Shown here: positions 42,082 through 51,504 of the stretch, piece by piece
Numbering within the stretch: the first letter of the stretch is position 1
Layout: the number at the start of each line of letters is the position of its first letter
NCBI RefSeq assembly: GCF_016811105.1
Contig: NZ_JAFBGM010000002.1
Location: 434,001-498,000 of the forward strand
Length of the DNA: 64,000 nucleotides
Source of the DNA: Aurantibacter crassamenti
GTDB taxonomy: Bacteria > Bacteroidota > Bacteroidia > Flavobacteriales > Flavobacteriaceae
Reading direction: 5' to 3'
Made by a program: the position numbers and the translations under genes
Notes under the pieces: model-generated
What the model saw: the letters and a program-made list of their open reading frames with translations, nothing else
The model's database searches: none
Told to the model about the DNA's origin: nothing

Positions 42082-44220
42082 TTAGTTGATTTTACCCTCT
42101 AAATCAATCATAAAGGCAAACTCTTTTGCGACTTCTTTAAGGGCTTCAAAACGCCCCGAAGCACCACCATGACCAGCTTCCATGTTGGTATCTAAAAATA
42201 AAAGATTTTTATCAGTTTTATAATCTCTTAACTTTGCAACCCATTTGGCGGGTTCCCAATATTGTACTTGTGAATCATGTAGACCCGTACTGACATAAAG
42301 GTTAGGATAATTTTGTTTTGCCACATTATCGTAGGGCGAATACGATTTCATATACTCGTATGAAGCTTTATCATTTGGGTTACCCCATTCATCATATTCA
42401 CCGGTAGTTAAAGGTATTGAATCATCTAACATTGTGGTAACAACATCTACAAAGGGTACTGATGCCATTACTCCATTATATAATTCAGGTGCCATATTTA
42501 TTATAGCCCCCATAAGTAAACCACCAGCTGAACCACCTGAAGCGTATAAATGTTTAGCACTTGTATACTTCTCTTGAATCAAGAATTTTGAACAATCAAC
42601 AAAATCAGTAAATGTATTTTTTTTATCAAACATTTTACCTGTTTCGTACCATTGTCGTCCTAAATATTGCCCCCCGCGTATATGAGAAATAGCATAAATA
42701 AAGCCACGATTCATAAGACTTAATCGTACAGAAGAAAAATAAGGATCGATAGTATGACCATACGAGCCATAAGCATATTGTAATAAAGGGCTGTTACCGT
42801 CTAACTTAGTATCTTTATGATAAACTAATGAAATAGGCACTTTTACTCCATCACGTGCGGTAGCCCAAACTCTTTTCGATTTATAGTTCGCTTTATCAAA
42901 ATTTCCACCTAAAACTTCCTGCTCTTTTTTGATAGTCTTCTCCTTGGTTTCCATATTAAAATCAATAACCGAACTAGGCGAAGTCATTGAATTATAGGCA
43001 TATCGTAGGATTTTAGTATCAAAATCAACATTTGTACTTGTTGCAGCTGTATATGTTTCGTTATCAAAAGGAAGGAAATAATTATCAGAACTATCCCATC
43101 GGACAATATGCAACTTATTTAGACCATTTTCACGCTCAGAAATCACATAATAATCCTTGAAAATATCAATATCTTCCAAAAGAACATCCGCACGATGTGG
43201 AATGAATTCTACCCAATTTTCAGATGTTGTTTTATTCTCATCAGTCACCATCATTTTAAAATTGGTAGCTTCGTCTTTATTCGTATGCACATAAAATTTA
43301 TCATCATAGTGATAAATTCCATATTCCACGCCACGCTCACGTGCGTTAAACATTTCAAATTTTCCGTTTGGATCATCTGCACGTAAAGTTTGATATTCAG
43401 ACGTTAAAGTACTGGTAGAGCCTATAATTATATATTTCTTAGATTTTGATTTATATACAAAGGCATAAAAGGTTTCATCTTTTTCATGAAATATCAATTC
43501 ATCATCTTCAACTGAAGTGCCTACAATATGCTTGTATATTTTATCTGATCTTAATGTAACAGGGTCCTTTTTGGTGTAAAATAATGTTTTATTATCATCA
43601 GCCCAGACCGAACCTCCAGTAGTATTTTCAATCTTATCGGCATAAATCTCACCTGTTATTAAGTTTTTTATTTGAATGGTATATTGACGACGTGACACAG
43701 TATCAACAGCGAAAGAAGCCATCGTATTATCTGGACTAACACTTATACCACCCAACTGAAAATAATCATGGTCTTTAGCCATTTCATTACCATCGAACAT
43801 TATTTCTTCAGAAGCTCTTTCACTTTCCTTTTTTCTTGAATAAATAGGATACTCTTTACCTATCTCAAATCTTTTTAAATACCAATAACCATTTAGCTTA
43901 TAAGGCACTGAAGAATCATCTTCCTTAATTCTTGACTTCATTTCAATAAAAAGATTGTCTTGAAATTCTTTCGTATGCTCTGTAGACTTCTGATAATAAG
44001 TATTTTCAGCCTCTAAATATGAAATTACTTCAGGATCCTCTCGATCATTCATCCAATAGTAATTATCAATACGCACGTCACCATGCTTTTCAAGTTCTTT
44101 AGCCACTTTTTTAGCTATTGGTGCATCAATTTTACTCATTGTATTTTTATGATTTTGACAAGAAAGCGCAAAAGTAACGCTAATCAGACAAAACAAACTT
44201 TTTTTAATTCTGAGTCTCAT
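42082..44220 (-). CDS. S9 family prolyl oligopeptidase/oligopeptidase B-like lipoprotein
   Basis: 712 residues. The N-terminus has a signal segment and a lipobox-like LSCQNH, so it is probably lipid-anchored in the periplasm. The N-terminal beta-propeller is followed by the catalytic alpha/beta-hydrolase domain with the nucleophile in ASGGSAGGLLMG, the acid near TGLHDSQVQYWEP and the catalytic His in MEAGHGGASG. It cleaves short peptides after basic residues or proline. Length and motifs match protease II (PtrB) more than true prolyl oligopeptidase. It is divergent from the EbfC gene. Confidence 0.9.
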   Translation of the reverse strand: MRLRIKKSLFCLISVTFALSCQNHKNTMSKIDAPIAKKVAKELEKHGDVRIDNYYWMNDREDPEVISYLEAENTYYQKSTEHTKEFQDNLFIEMKSRIKEDDSSVPYKLNGYWYLKRFEIGKEYPIYSRKKESERASEEIMFDGNEMAKDHDYFQLGGISVSPDNTMASFAVDTVSRRQYTIQIKNLITGEIYADKIENTTGGSVWADDNKTLFYTKKDPVTLRSDKIYKHIVGTSVEDDELIFHEKDETFYAFVYKSKSKKYIIIGSTSTLTSEYQTLRADDPNGKFEMFNARERGVEYGIYHYDDKFYVHTNKDEATNFKMMVTDENKTTSENWVEFIPHRADVLLEDIDIFKDYYVISERENGLNKLHIVRWDSSDNYFLPFDNETYTAATSTNVDFDTKILRYAYNSMTSPSSVIDFNMETKEKTIKKEQEVLGGNFDKANYKSKRVWATARDGVKVPISLVYHKDTKLDGNSPLLQYAYGSYGHTIDPYFSSVRLSLMNRGFIYAISHIRGGQYLGRQWYETGKMFDKKNTFTDFVDCSKFLIQEKYTSAKHLYASGGSAGGLLMGAIINMAPELYNGVMASVPFVDVVTTMLDDSIPLTTGEYDEWGNPNDKASYEYMKSYSPYDNVAKQNYPNLYVSTGLHDSQVQYWEPAKWVAKLRDYKTDKNLLFLDTNMEAGHGGASGRFEALKEVAKEFAFMIDLEGKIN

Positions 44221-44247
44221 TAAAATTCCATTTATAATGAAATTTAG

Positions 44248-44255
44248 TAATTTTG
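44248..44255 (+). promoter_or_regulatory. TAnnTTTG promoter element of the ebfC gene
   Basis: TAATTTTG matches exactly and lies 19 bp before the ATG at 44275. Confidence 0.5.
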
Positions 44256-44274
44256 AATAATAATATTATAAATT

Positions 44275-44601
44275 ATGTTTGGAGATTTAATGGGAATGAT
44301 GGGTAAATTGAAAGAAACCCAAGAAAAAGTACAAGCTACCAAAGAAAGACTAAATCATGTATTACTTGATGAGGCGTCTGCCGATGGAATGCTAAAGGTT
44401 ACTATTACTGCAAATAGAACCATAAAGAACATAGAAATAGATAGTAGTCTATTAGAAGACAAAGAGCAACTTGAAGATTATTTAGTTCTTACGTTGAACA
44501 AAGCAATAGAACGTGCTTCTACTGTTAATGAAACTGAATTAGGTGCTGTTGCTAAAGAAGGAATGCCGAACATTCCAGGTATGGATTCATTTTTAAAATA
44601 G
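44275..44601 (+). CDS. YbaB/EbfC-family nucleoid-associated protein
   Basis: 108 residues. It starts [20 protein letters not shown] and has the alpha-beta-alpha arrangement with [18 protein letters not shown], matching YbaB/EbfC. Family members bind DNA as dimers and are linked to nucleoid structure. They often sit next to dnaX-recR, but neither is present here. A thioredoxin-like gene follows 40 bp downstream. Confidence 0.92.
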   Translation: MFGDLMGMMGKLKETQEKVQATKERLNHVLLDEASADGMLKVTITANRTIKNIEIDSSLLEDKEQLEDYLVLTLNKAIERASTVNETELGAVAKEGMPNIPGMDSFLK

Positions 44602-44641
44602 ACTTTGGCAAGTTTATTGTAATTCTAAACAAAATGATTTT

Positions 44642-45094
44642 ATGAAATATGCAATCCTTTTAATCTTAATGCCACTACTAACTTTCGGGCAGTTGGATAA
44701 TGATACCAATGATTTTTCAAATTGGCAAACCGATTATGACATTGCTATTTCACAAGCCAAAAATGAAAATAAAAATCTTATAGTTTATTTTACAGGAAGT
44801 GATTGGTGTGGTCCTTGTAAAATGCTAAAGAAAGATTTATTTGCAAAAGATGAATTTAAAACCATAACAGAATCTTTTGTTATGCTTTATGTTGATATAC
44901 CTCGTAGTGTAGATATTTTGGCGCCTGAACAAATGCAAAACAATAAAGAGCTTCTTAAAAAGCTAAATAAGAAAGGGGTTTTTCCTTATTTCAAAATATT
45001 GAGTCCGAAAGAAAAAGTACTTGATGAGTATTCAGGTTATAATATGAATGGGGAAATCAACTACCATCTTGAATTCTTTAGAAAAAACATATAA
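44642..45094 (+). CDS. Exported thioredoxin-like protein
   Basis: 150 residues. A short signal peptide (MKYAILLILMPLLTFGQ) is followed by a thioredoxin fold with the redox motif WCGPC (Cys56, Cys59) in TGSDWCGPCKM and a cis-Pro region near GVFPYFKI. It probably acts in the periplasm as a disulfide reductase or in envelope thiol maintenance. The partner protein is unknown. The gene ends before a bidirectional terminator shared with the OmpA-type gene. Confidence 0.87.
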   Translation: MKYAILLILMPLLTFGQLDNDTNDFSNWQTDYDIAISQAKNENKNLIVYFTGSDWCGPCKMLKKDLFAKDEFKTITESFVMLYVDIPRSVDILAPEQMQNNKELLKKLNKKGVFPYFKILSPKEKVLDEYSGYNMNGEINYHLEFFRKNI

Positions 45095-45112
45095 TTCACT
45101 TCATAAAATACA

Positions 45113-45143
45113 AAAAGGGCTTTCTAAACGAAAGCCCTTTTTT
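45113..45143. terminator. Bidirectional terminator between the thioredoxin-like and OmpA genes
   Basis: Perfect 12-bp arms (45113-45124 and 45130-45141), 5-base loop, T-run on one side and A-run on the other, so it can serve both converging genes. Confidence 0.85.
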
Positions 45144-45167
45144 ATTGGTTAAGAAAGTAATTCTAAC

Positions 45168-46268
45168 CTAGTTGTTGATCAATCTAAATTGAGTTCTTCT
45201 GTTAGCAGCGTGCTCTCTTTGTGTACAAGAAACGCCATCTTTACATCTATTTAATAGTTTTGTTTCACCATAACCATTGGCAACTAAAAGACTAGAATTT
45301 ACTCCTTTAGAAATTAAGTAGTCAGCAACAGCAGTTGCTCTTCTTTCAGAAAGTTCTTGGTTTGAACCTGCATTACCTTGTGAATCAGTATGAGAAGCTA
45401 ATTCTACCTTTACACCAGGGTTTTGAGCTAATACAGGCATTAACCTTGTATCAATGATAGTTTTAGCCTGAGAAGTTAATGTTGCGCTACCTAAGTTCCA
45501 ACTAATTGGTAAGGCTTGATATTCAACTAAAGAACATTCTACTTCTTTCCAAGTAGTTAAACCACCTTTTTCCTTTAAAACTTCTTTAGTAACCGTTTTG
45601 GTAACTGGCGGCACTATTTCTTCAATAGTTTGAGCATCAGTATCAAGAACAGTTTTAGTTATTTCAGCATATTCTGCAGGAATAACTTCTTCAATAACTT
45701 TAGCTGGTTCTAATAATACCGTTTTAGAATAAGAAGCATCTTTTGAACCAATGGGGGTACTATTTGTTGATGCATCGTTTGATAATACCTGAGTGTCAAT
45801 TGTTGTAAACTCAGCTGGGTACCCTTTATAACACCAATATCTACAATCATCAGGATTGCCAGAGGCGCAGTTAGGAGCAGAAGCACCTAATTCCCATTGA
45901 GCATAGGCTGGTTTAACTTCTACAGTTTCAGAACCTGCTGCAAAACTAGCAGGAACAACTTTTAATACATTTCCTCCTTGTTTAGCAACATACGTAACTG
46001 TTTCTTTTCCCCATTTAGCGGGCACAACAGTTAGCTTCTTACCTTCGTCTTTTACTAAAACTCTTTCAGTAACAGTTTTAAAAGTTGCGGGTACAGTCTT
46101 TAAGACTTTATAACCTGGTTTAATGGTTAAAGTAACAGTCTCATTTACGTATACATCAGGGGTTGTACAACGTACGTAACATTTACCCGGTTCCGGGTTT
46201 TGGGGCAAATCTTGGGCATAAGAAATCATACCGACAAATGCCGAGCATAGGAATAAAAACTTTTTCAT
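45168..46268 (-). CDS. OmpA-family protein with repeated V-P-A strand motifs
   Basis: 366 residues. The signal peptide is MKKFLFLCSAFVGMISYAQ. Residues about 45-240 contain a recurring motif of the kind VPAxF/Y...VLV (for example TVPATFKTVTERVLV, VVPAKWGKETVTYV, VVPASFAAGSETVEV, VIPAEYAEITKTVL), interrupted by a Cys/Trp-rich segment. The C-terminal about 110 residues are an OmpA-like peptidoglycan-binding domain (VELASHTDSQGNAGSNQELSERRA). It probably tethers an envelope component to peptidoglycan. Function of the repeats is unknown. Confidence 0.87.
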   Translation of the reverse strand: MKKFLFLCSAFVGMISYAQDLPQNPEPGKCYVRCTTPDVYVNETVTLTIKPGYKVLKTVPATFKTVTERVLVKDEGKKLTVVPAKWGKETVTYVAKQGGNVLKVVPASFAAGSETVEVKPAYAQWELGASAPNCASGNPDDCRYWCYKGYPAEFTTIDTQVLSNDASTNSTPIGSKDASYSKTVLLEPAKVIEEVIPAEYAEITKTVLDTDAQTIEEIVPPVTKTVTKEVLKEKGGLTTWKEVECSLVEYQALPISWNLGSATLTSQAKTIIDTRLMPVLAQNPGVKVELASHTDSQGNAGSNQELSERRATAVADYLISKGVNSSLLVANGYGETKLLNRCKDGVSCTQREHAANRRTQFRLINN

Positions 46269-46453
46269 TTTACTATATGTTTATAATTAATGGTATCGCT
46301 AAAGTAATGTTTTTAAATTAAATGTTAATTTTTTTAAGATATTTTTTAAACAAATTAAGATATTATTTAATCCCACAATACAAATAACAACGACTAAACA
46401 ACCTTATTTATAGCCATAAAAAATCGTACTTTTACTTAAAGTGATACTTTAAA

Positions 46454-46762
46454 ATGATAGCGCAACACAAAACTGATTCTGGTTATACTTTTAATATTCA
46501 GGCTGAAAGCGATGAGGCGCTATTTAATAGTATCACCTTTTCTTCTCAAGAAGAAGTAGTATTAGTTCTAAGTGAATTGACAGGCGATAACATGCCACTC
46601 AATACCTTTGAAAGAAAAACCAATAATGAGGGTAAATTTTTATTTAATGTGAAGAATTCTAACGGAAGGCTAATTGGCTCAAGCCAATTATATAATTCTG
46701 AGGCTGGTATGCAGAATGGTATTAAAAATCTCAAAAAAATACTTGCATCACTAAAACCTTAA
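46454..46762 (+). CDS. YegP/DUF1508-like small protein
   Basis: 102 residues. The motifs KFLFNVKNSNGRLIGSSQLY and GMQNGIKNLKK match the DUF1508/YegP repeat (one clear copy plus a degenerate first half). The protein has no signal peptide. Function is unknown. It ends 1 bp before the convergent threonine aldolase gene. Confidence 0.83.
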   Translation: MIAQHKTDSGYTFNIQAESDEALFNSITFSSQEEVVLVLSELTGDNMPLNTFERKTNNEGKFLFNVKNSNGRLIGSSQLYNSEAGMQNGIKNLKKILASLKP

Positions 46763-47785
46763 TTACAAATCTTTTAGAATTTCTAGTAATACTTGATGCA
46801 TATTTTGGGTATAATTTAAATGGGTAACCATTCGTAACTTACCCTGCCCCATGCTTATTATATGAATATTCTTGCTCAAAAGTTTACTTAGAAACAATTC
46901 TTCACTAATGATTGTCTTATCTAATTCAAAAATGAGAATATTAGTCTCTATAGGTTCTACCTTTTTCACATAAGATAAACCACGTAAAACCTCACCTATT
47001 TCTTGAGCTCTTTTATGATCTTCAGTTAATCGTTCGATATGATTGTCTAGTGCATAGATTCCTGCCGCTGCAAGAAAACCAGCTTGTCGCATTCCTCCAC
47101 CAAAAATTTTCCGAATTCGTAATGCTCTATTTATAAGTTCTGTGCTACCAACCAAAACCGATCCTACAGGGCATCCCAAACCTTTGCTCAAACAAACACT
47201 AATAGTATCAAAAAGTTCACCATACTGTTCTGGCGTTTCATTTTTAGCAACCAATGCATTCCAAAGGCGTGCCCCGTCTAAATGATACCCCAAACCATTT
47301 GAGGTACAGACTTTTTTGATTCGCTTTAATTCTTTAAAATCCCAACAAGCTCCCCCACCCTTGTTCGTTGTATTTTCTATACATACAAGAGAAGTTAGTG
47401 GACTGTGATAAAAATCAGGCGGGTTAATAGCTTCTATAACTTGTTCAGCTGTCATCATGCCTCTATAACCATCTACCAATTTGCATGAAACTCCACTATT
47501 GAAGCTAACGCCTCCACCCTCATAATTATATACATGGGCAAATTTATCGCAAATCAATTGATCACCTGGGTTTGTAAGTAACTTTATTGCCGTCTGATTC
47601 GCCATGATACCTGAAGGAAAATACAAAGCAGCTTCTTTACCAAACAATTCAGCCACTTTTTTTTCCAACGCATTTACGGTTGGATCGGCTTTAAAAACAT
47701 CATCACCAACTTCTGCATTCATCATTGCTTCAAGCATGCCAGAAGTTGGCTTTGTAACAGTATCGCTAATAAGGTTAATCTCCAA
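46763..47785 (-). CDS. Low-specificity L-threonine aldolase
   Basis: 340 residues, PLP fold-type I. Motifs include INLISDTVTKPTSGMLEAM, the N-terminal core typical of threonine aldolases, LDGARLWNALVA and the cofactor lysine in CLSKGLGCPVGS. It splits L-threonine/allo-threonine to glycine and acetaldehyde in the cytoplasm. The gene is divergent from the ATP-grasp cluster, with 294 bp between. Confidence 0.9.
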   Translation of the reverse strand: MEINLISDTVTKPTSGMLEAMMNAEVGDDVFKADPTVNALEKKVAELFGKEAALYFPSGIMANQTAIKLLTNPGDQLICDKFAHVYNYEGGGVSFNSGVSCKLVDGYRGMMTAEQVIEAINPPDFYHSPLTSLVCIENTTNKGGGACWDFKELKRIKKVCTSNGLGYHLDGARLWNALVAKNETPEQYGELFDTISVCLSKGLGCPVGSVLVGSTELINRALRIRKIFGGGMRQAGFLAAAGIYALDNHIERLTEDHKRAQEIGEVLRGLSYVKKVEPIETNILIFELDKTIISEELFLSKLLSKNIHIISMGQGKLRMVTHLNYTQNMHQVLLEILKDL

Positions 47786-48079
47786 AATGATTTTATTGCT
47801 ATTGGTTATAACTTAAAGTACGAACAATTTTAAGAAAATTAAACAGCTATTACAAGCTAAAACATTTGTATTAATAATGTATTCTGAAGCTATCTCTACA
47901 CTTCTCAACTTGTCTAAAACAAGTAAGACATATTTCTAAGATTAATTTTTTTGTTAAAATCGATTTGTTAAAAATCAGTATTAATTTTTATGAGCATGAT
48001 TAATTCACGCACTTATTATTAATTATTTAACACCTTGAAACACCTTGAAAATCACTAACTTATTACAAACAAAAAAGGT
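47786..48079. other. 294-bp divergent intergenic region with a tandem 10-base repeat
   Basis: AT-rich leader region between the threonine aldolase and ATP-grasp genes. It holds a perfect tandem repeat of CACCTTGAAA at 48031-48050 and two copies of TTTGTTAAAA (47950-47959 and 47964-47973). Either could be an operator or -33-type element; no exact TAnnTTTG was found before the ATG at 48080. No gene was seen. Confidence 0.45.
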
Positions 48080-49543
48080 ATGGACAATATTGAAAATCAA
48101 ATTTTCTCTTCGTACGAAAGAAACCCCATTTTATATGATGAAATCTATAAAAAGAAGGGGCAAATAAAAAAGGTTTATAAAAAATTATTTGAACTCTACG
48201 GTAAACATTCAATACAAGATTATGTAAATCTCAATGCAAAGGCTAAGTCTTCTTTTTTTAATCAAGGAATAACCTTTCAAGTATATAATGATAAAGACAC
48301 CCAAGAAAAGATATTTCCCTTTGATTTATTTCCAAGAATAATTGCCCCAGATGAATGGGAGATAATAGAAAAAGGTGCCATACAAAGAAGTAAAGCATTA
48401 AATCTTTTTCTATGGGATATTTATCACGATAAAAATATAATTAGAGAAGGTATTGTACCAATGGAACTAATTAGTACTTCTGAGAACTATTTAGACCAAA
48501 TGGTTGGAATAGATCCTCCTGGAGGAATTTATAATCACATTTCAGGTACTGATATTATTAAACACAATGATGGCAAATACTATGTACTAGAAGATAATAT
48601 ACGTTGCCCATCAGGTGTTAGCTATGTTATTTGCAATAGAACCGCCCTTAAACGAGCCTTGTTCGGCGTCTTTAATCATTACAAAACTTATTCCGTTACT
48701 AATTATGCTGAAAATCTCTTAGATTTATTAGAAACAACAAAACCAAAAGGGGTTGATGTACCAGTTTCTGTAGTTATTACCCCAGGCATGTTCAACTCTG
48801 CCTTTTATGAGCACTCCTATTTGGCAAAAACTATGGGCGTAGAATTGGTAGAAGGTCGCGATCTTTTTGTTGAGAACGACTTTGTGTATATGAAAACCAT
48901 AAAAGGCCCAATCAAAGTTGATATTATTTATCGCCGAATTGATGATCAATTTATTGACCCATTAGAATTCAAGCCTGATTCTACTCTCGGAGTTCCCGGT
49001 CTATTCGCAGCCTATAAAAAAGGTAATGTAACCTTAGCAAATGCCCCAGGTACGGGTGTGGCTGATGACAAAGCTGTGTATACCTACATGCCCCAGATTA
49101 TTAAATATTATTTAAACGAAGAACCTATACTGAATAATGTTCATACATATCATTGTAGTAGACCTGATGAACTTAAATATGTTCTAGAACATATTCATGA
49201 ATTAGTTATTAAACCAGTTGATGAAGCTGGTGGTTATGGTATTTCAATTGGAAATAGATTAACTAAAGCTGAAATTGAAACAGTAAAAAAGCAAATTACT
49301 GAATCACCAAGAAAATATGTTGCCCAACCGATAATGTCATTATCGGTACATCCAACATATATTGATGAAAGTGAATCATTTGAACAACGTCATGTTGATT
49401 TAAGGACATTTACAATTTTAGGAAAAGACAAAGAATTTGTTTTAAAAGGAGGTTTAACACGTGTAGCGTTGCAAAAAGGTAATCTCATTGTGAATTCATC
49501 ACAAGGTGGTGGATCAAAAGATACTTGGGTGCTAAAAGGTTAA
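48080..49543 (+). CDS. Circularly permuted ATP-grasp family protein (DUF404/DUF407)
   Basis: 487 residues, the usual length of the family. Motifs include DLFPRIIAPDEW, GVDIPGG-type segment (VGIDPPGGIYNHISG), EDNIRCPSGVSY and the ATP-binding glycine stretch KPVDEAGGYGISIG. The family is predicted to form peptide or amide bonds using ATP and is found next to alpha-E and transglutaminase-like genes. No biochemical substrate is established. It leads a three-gene operon here, 62 bp before the alpha-E gene. A short purine-rich stretch precedes the ATG. Confidence 0.88.
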   Translation: MDNIENQIFSSYERNPILYDEIYKKKGQIKKVYKKLFELYGKHSIQDYVNLNAKAKSSFFNQGITFQVYNDKDTQEKIFPFDLFPRIIAPDEWEIIEKGAIQRSKALNLFLWDIYHDKNIIREGIVPMELISTSENYLDQMVGIDPPGGIYNHISGTDIIKHNDGKYYVLEDNIRCPSGVSYVICNRTALKRALFGVFNHYKTYSVTNYAENLLDLLETTKPKGVDVPVSVVITPGMFNSAFYEHSYLAKTMGVELVEGRDLFVENDFVYMKTIKGPIKVDIIYRRIDDQFIDPLEFKPDSTLGVPGLFAAYKKGNVTLANAPGTGVADDKAVYTYMPQIIKYYLNEEPILNNVHTYHCSRPDELKYVLEHIHELVIKPVDEAGGYGISIGNRLTKAEIETVKKQITESPRKYVAQPIMSLSVHPTYIDESESFEQRHVDLRTFTILGKDKEFVLKGGLTRVALQKGNLIVNSSQGGGSKDTWVLKG

Positions 49544-49605
49544 ATAAACAATTTAGCGCATTGACCCTTTTATTAACTAGAATATGAACTTGAAAAAATA
49601 AAAGT

Positions 49606-50553
49606 ATGCTGGCAAGAGTAGCAAATAACCTTTTCTGGATGGGCAGATATATTGAACGATCAGAACACATAGCCCGATATCTTAATGTAAATTATTTTTC
49701 ATCTTTAGATGCACCTAACGCTAAATCGCAAGATAGACAGTTCGTTCTTAGATCAATGCTCTTCTTAGTTGGAGAACCAGATGTAGACGAAAATGTCATA
49801 TTAAAAGAACAAGAAGTATTGTTTAAAATAGGATTAGATACAGAATCACCTTTCTCAATAATCAATAATGTGAAATATGCTAGAGAGAATGCCAACAGTG
49901 CTAGAGATTTAATTTCAACAGAGTTATATGAATCAATAAATAAATTTTACCACTTTGTGTTGAACTATCCTTCTGACATATTCTTAAAAAACGGTTTGCA
50001 TGATTTTACAAGCAATGTTGCTGAAATGACCGCCATACTTCGTGGCAAAATTAGAGGAACACTATTACATGATTCTGTCTATGCAATTATTATGATGGGT
50101 GTTAATATTGAACGAGCCAACCAAATCATTCGCATAATAAACACAAAATACAATGATGCTTTAAAAGCTCAAGGCAGTTATGGAGATAAGTTTGGTAATA
50201 GTTTTGAATGGACAACCTTATTAAAATGTGCTGAATCTTATGATATGATGCGACGATTTTATAAGAAAACACCAACCAGTATATCTACTTTAGAATTTTT
50301 AATTCTTAATCCTAATTGTCCTAGATCAATAATGAATAGTTTAAATCAGGTATACAAAAACATTAAAATTTTGGATCCGAGTATGGCATACAATAAAAAA
50401 TCAACAGCTTTTTTGATTGGTAAAGTACGGGCTGAATATCAATACAAGTATATTGAAGAAATAGAAGAAAACATTCAAATTTTTATCGAAGATATTCTTA
50501 ACAGTTTGAATGAAATTAGTCTTAAAATGGAAAAAGAATTTTTCAATTACTAA
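49606..50553 (+). CDS. Alpha-E domain protein (DUF403)
   Basis: 315 residues, almost fully alpha-helical. It starts MLARVANNLFWMGRYIERSE, the diagnostic DUF403/alpha-E opening, and has repeated helical motifs such as SARDLIS and NIERANQIIRI. It always accompanies the circularly permuted ATP-grasp protein and is thought to be its partner, but the function is unknown. It lies between the ATP-grasp and transglutaminase-like genes. Confidence 0.9.
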   Translation: MLARVANNLFWMGRYIERSEHIARYLNVNYFSSLDAPNAKSQDRQFVLRSMLFLVGEPDVDENVILKEQEVLFKIGLDTESPFSIINNVKYARENANSARDLISTELYESINKFYHFVLNYPSDIFLKNGLHDFTSNVAEMTAILRGKIRGTLLHDSVYAIIMMGVNIERANQIIRIINTKYNDALKAQGSYGDKFGNSFEWTTLLKCAESYDMMRRFYKKTPTSISTLEFLILNPNCPRSIMNSLNQVYKNIKILDPSMAYNKKSTAFLIGKVRAEYQYKYIEEIEENIQIFIEDILNSLNEISLKMEKEFFNY

Positions 50554-50596
50554 ATGCTGTTAATCTACTACCTTAGCACACCTTGTAAATAAACAA

Positions 50597-51454
50597 ATGT
50601 CATTAGAATATTCTATAGTATATAAAGCAGAAAACAACTATCAAAATTGGGTTGAACAAGCGCATTGGCAATTTTTAATAATACCCGAAGTAAATAATAA
50701 TCAGGAATTTGTAAATATTGATTTTTCTAATTCAGTAGGGGCTACAAACCAATTTTCTATTAATGGTTATGGATTCAAAACAATTCGGGTACATCCGAAA
50801 CAAAAATTTAAAAACATTTCATTTGAAGCTACATTTCGTTTAATAAAGAAAGAAGTGAATCCATTTGATTTTAATCCGTCGGCAGATATTGAACAATCGT
50901 ACCAAAAGTTAAATGAATTAAATTTTAAAGTAGATTTTGAAGCATTCTTAAAAACTACCCATTTCACACGGATTCCACAAGCGCAAAAAAGTATGTTTGA
51001 TTTTGAAAAAGACATATCAATTTTTGAAAACCTTCAGAACCTTAATCATTTTGTATTTAATTATCTACGATTTAAAACTAATGTAACTGATGTAAAAACC
51101 ACATTAGATGAAATAATAGTTGAACGCCAAGGTGTATGTCAAGACTTTACACATCTATTTTGTGCCGTAGCTAGAAAAAATGATATTCCTGCAAGATATG
51201 TTTCAGGTTATTTACATCAAGGCAATGGCTACTTTGGTGATTCACAAATGCATGCTTGGGCAGAGGCATATATTCCTAAAATAGGTTGGGTAGGTTTTGA
51301 CCCCACTAACAATTTACTAGCCAATACAAACCATATTAAGGTAGCCCATGGTAAAGATTACACAGATTGCTCTCCCCTAAAAGGTGTGGTATACACAACA
51401 GGTACTAATGAAACCTCGCATACGGTTCAAGTTTTGAGTCAACAACAACAATAA
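50597..51454 (+). CDS. Transglutaminase-like cysteine protease-fold protein
   Basis: 285 residues. The N-terminal beta domain (SLEYSIVYK onwards) matches the bacterial transglutaminase-like N-terminal region. The catalytic triad is visible: Cys181 in RQGVCQDF, His219 in MHAWAEAYIP and Asp235 in GFDPTNN. There is no signal peptide, so it acts in the cytoplasm. It may cleave or cross-link the product of the ATP-grasp enzyme, but this is inference. It lies 43 bp after the alpha-E gene; a proteasome-like Anbu gene, often present in such clusters, is absent. Confidence 0.88.
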   Translation: MSLEYSIVYKAENNYQNWVEQAHWQFLIIPEVNNNQEFVNIDFSNSVGATNQFSINGYGFKTIRVHPKQKFKNISFEATFRLIKKEVNPFDFNPSADIEQSYQKLNELNFKVDFEAFLKTTHFTRIPQAQKSMFDFEKDISIFENLQNLNHFVFNYLRFKTNVTDVKTTLDEIIVERQGVCQDFTHLFCAVARKNDIPARYVSGYLHQGNGYFGDSQMHAWAEAYIPKIGWVGFDPTNNLLANTNHIKVAHGKDYTDCSPLKGVVYTTGTNETSHTVQVLSQQQQ

Positions 51455-51504
51455 TTACATCGTGGTACGATAAAGAGTACTATTTTAGCCAAAAATTAAA
51501 ATTA

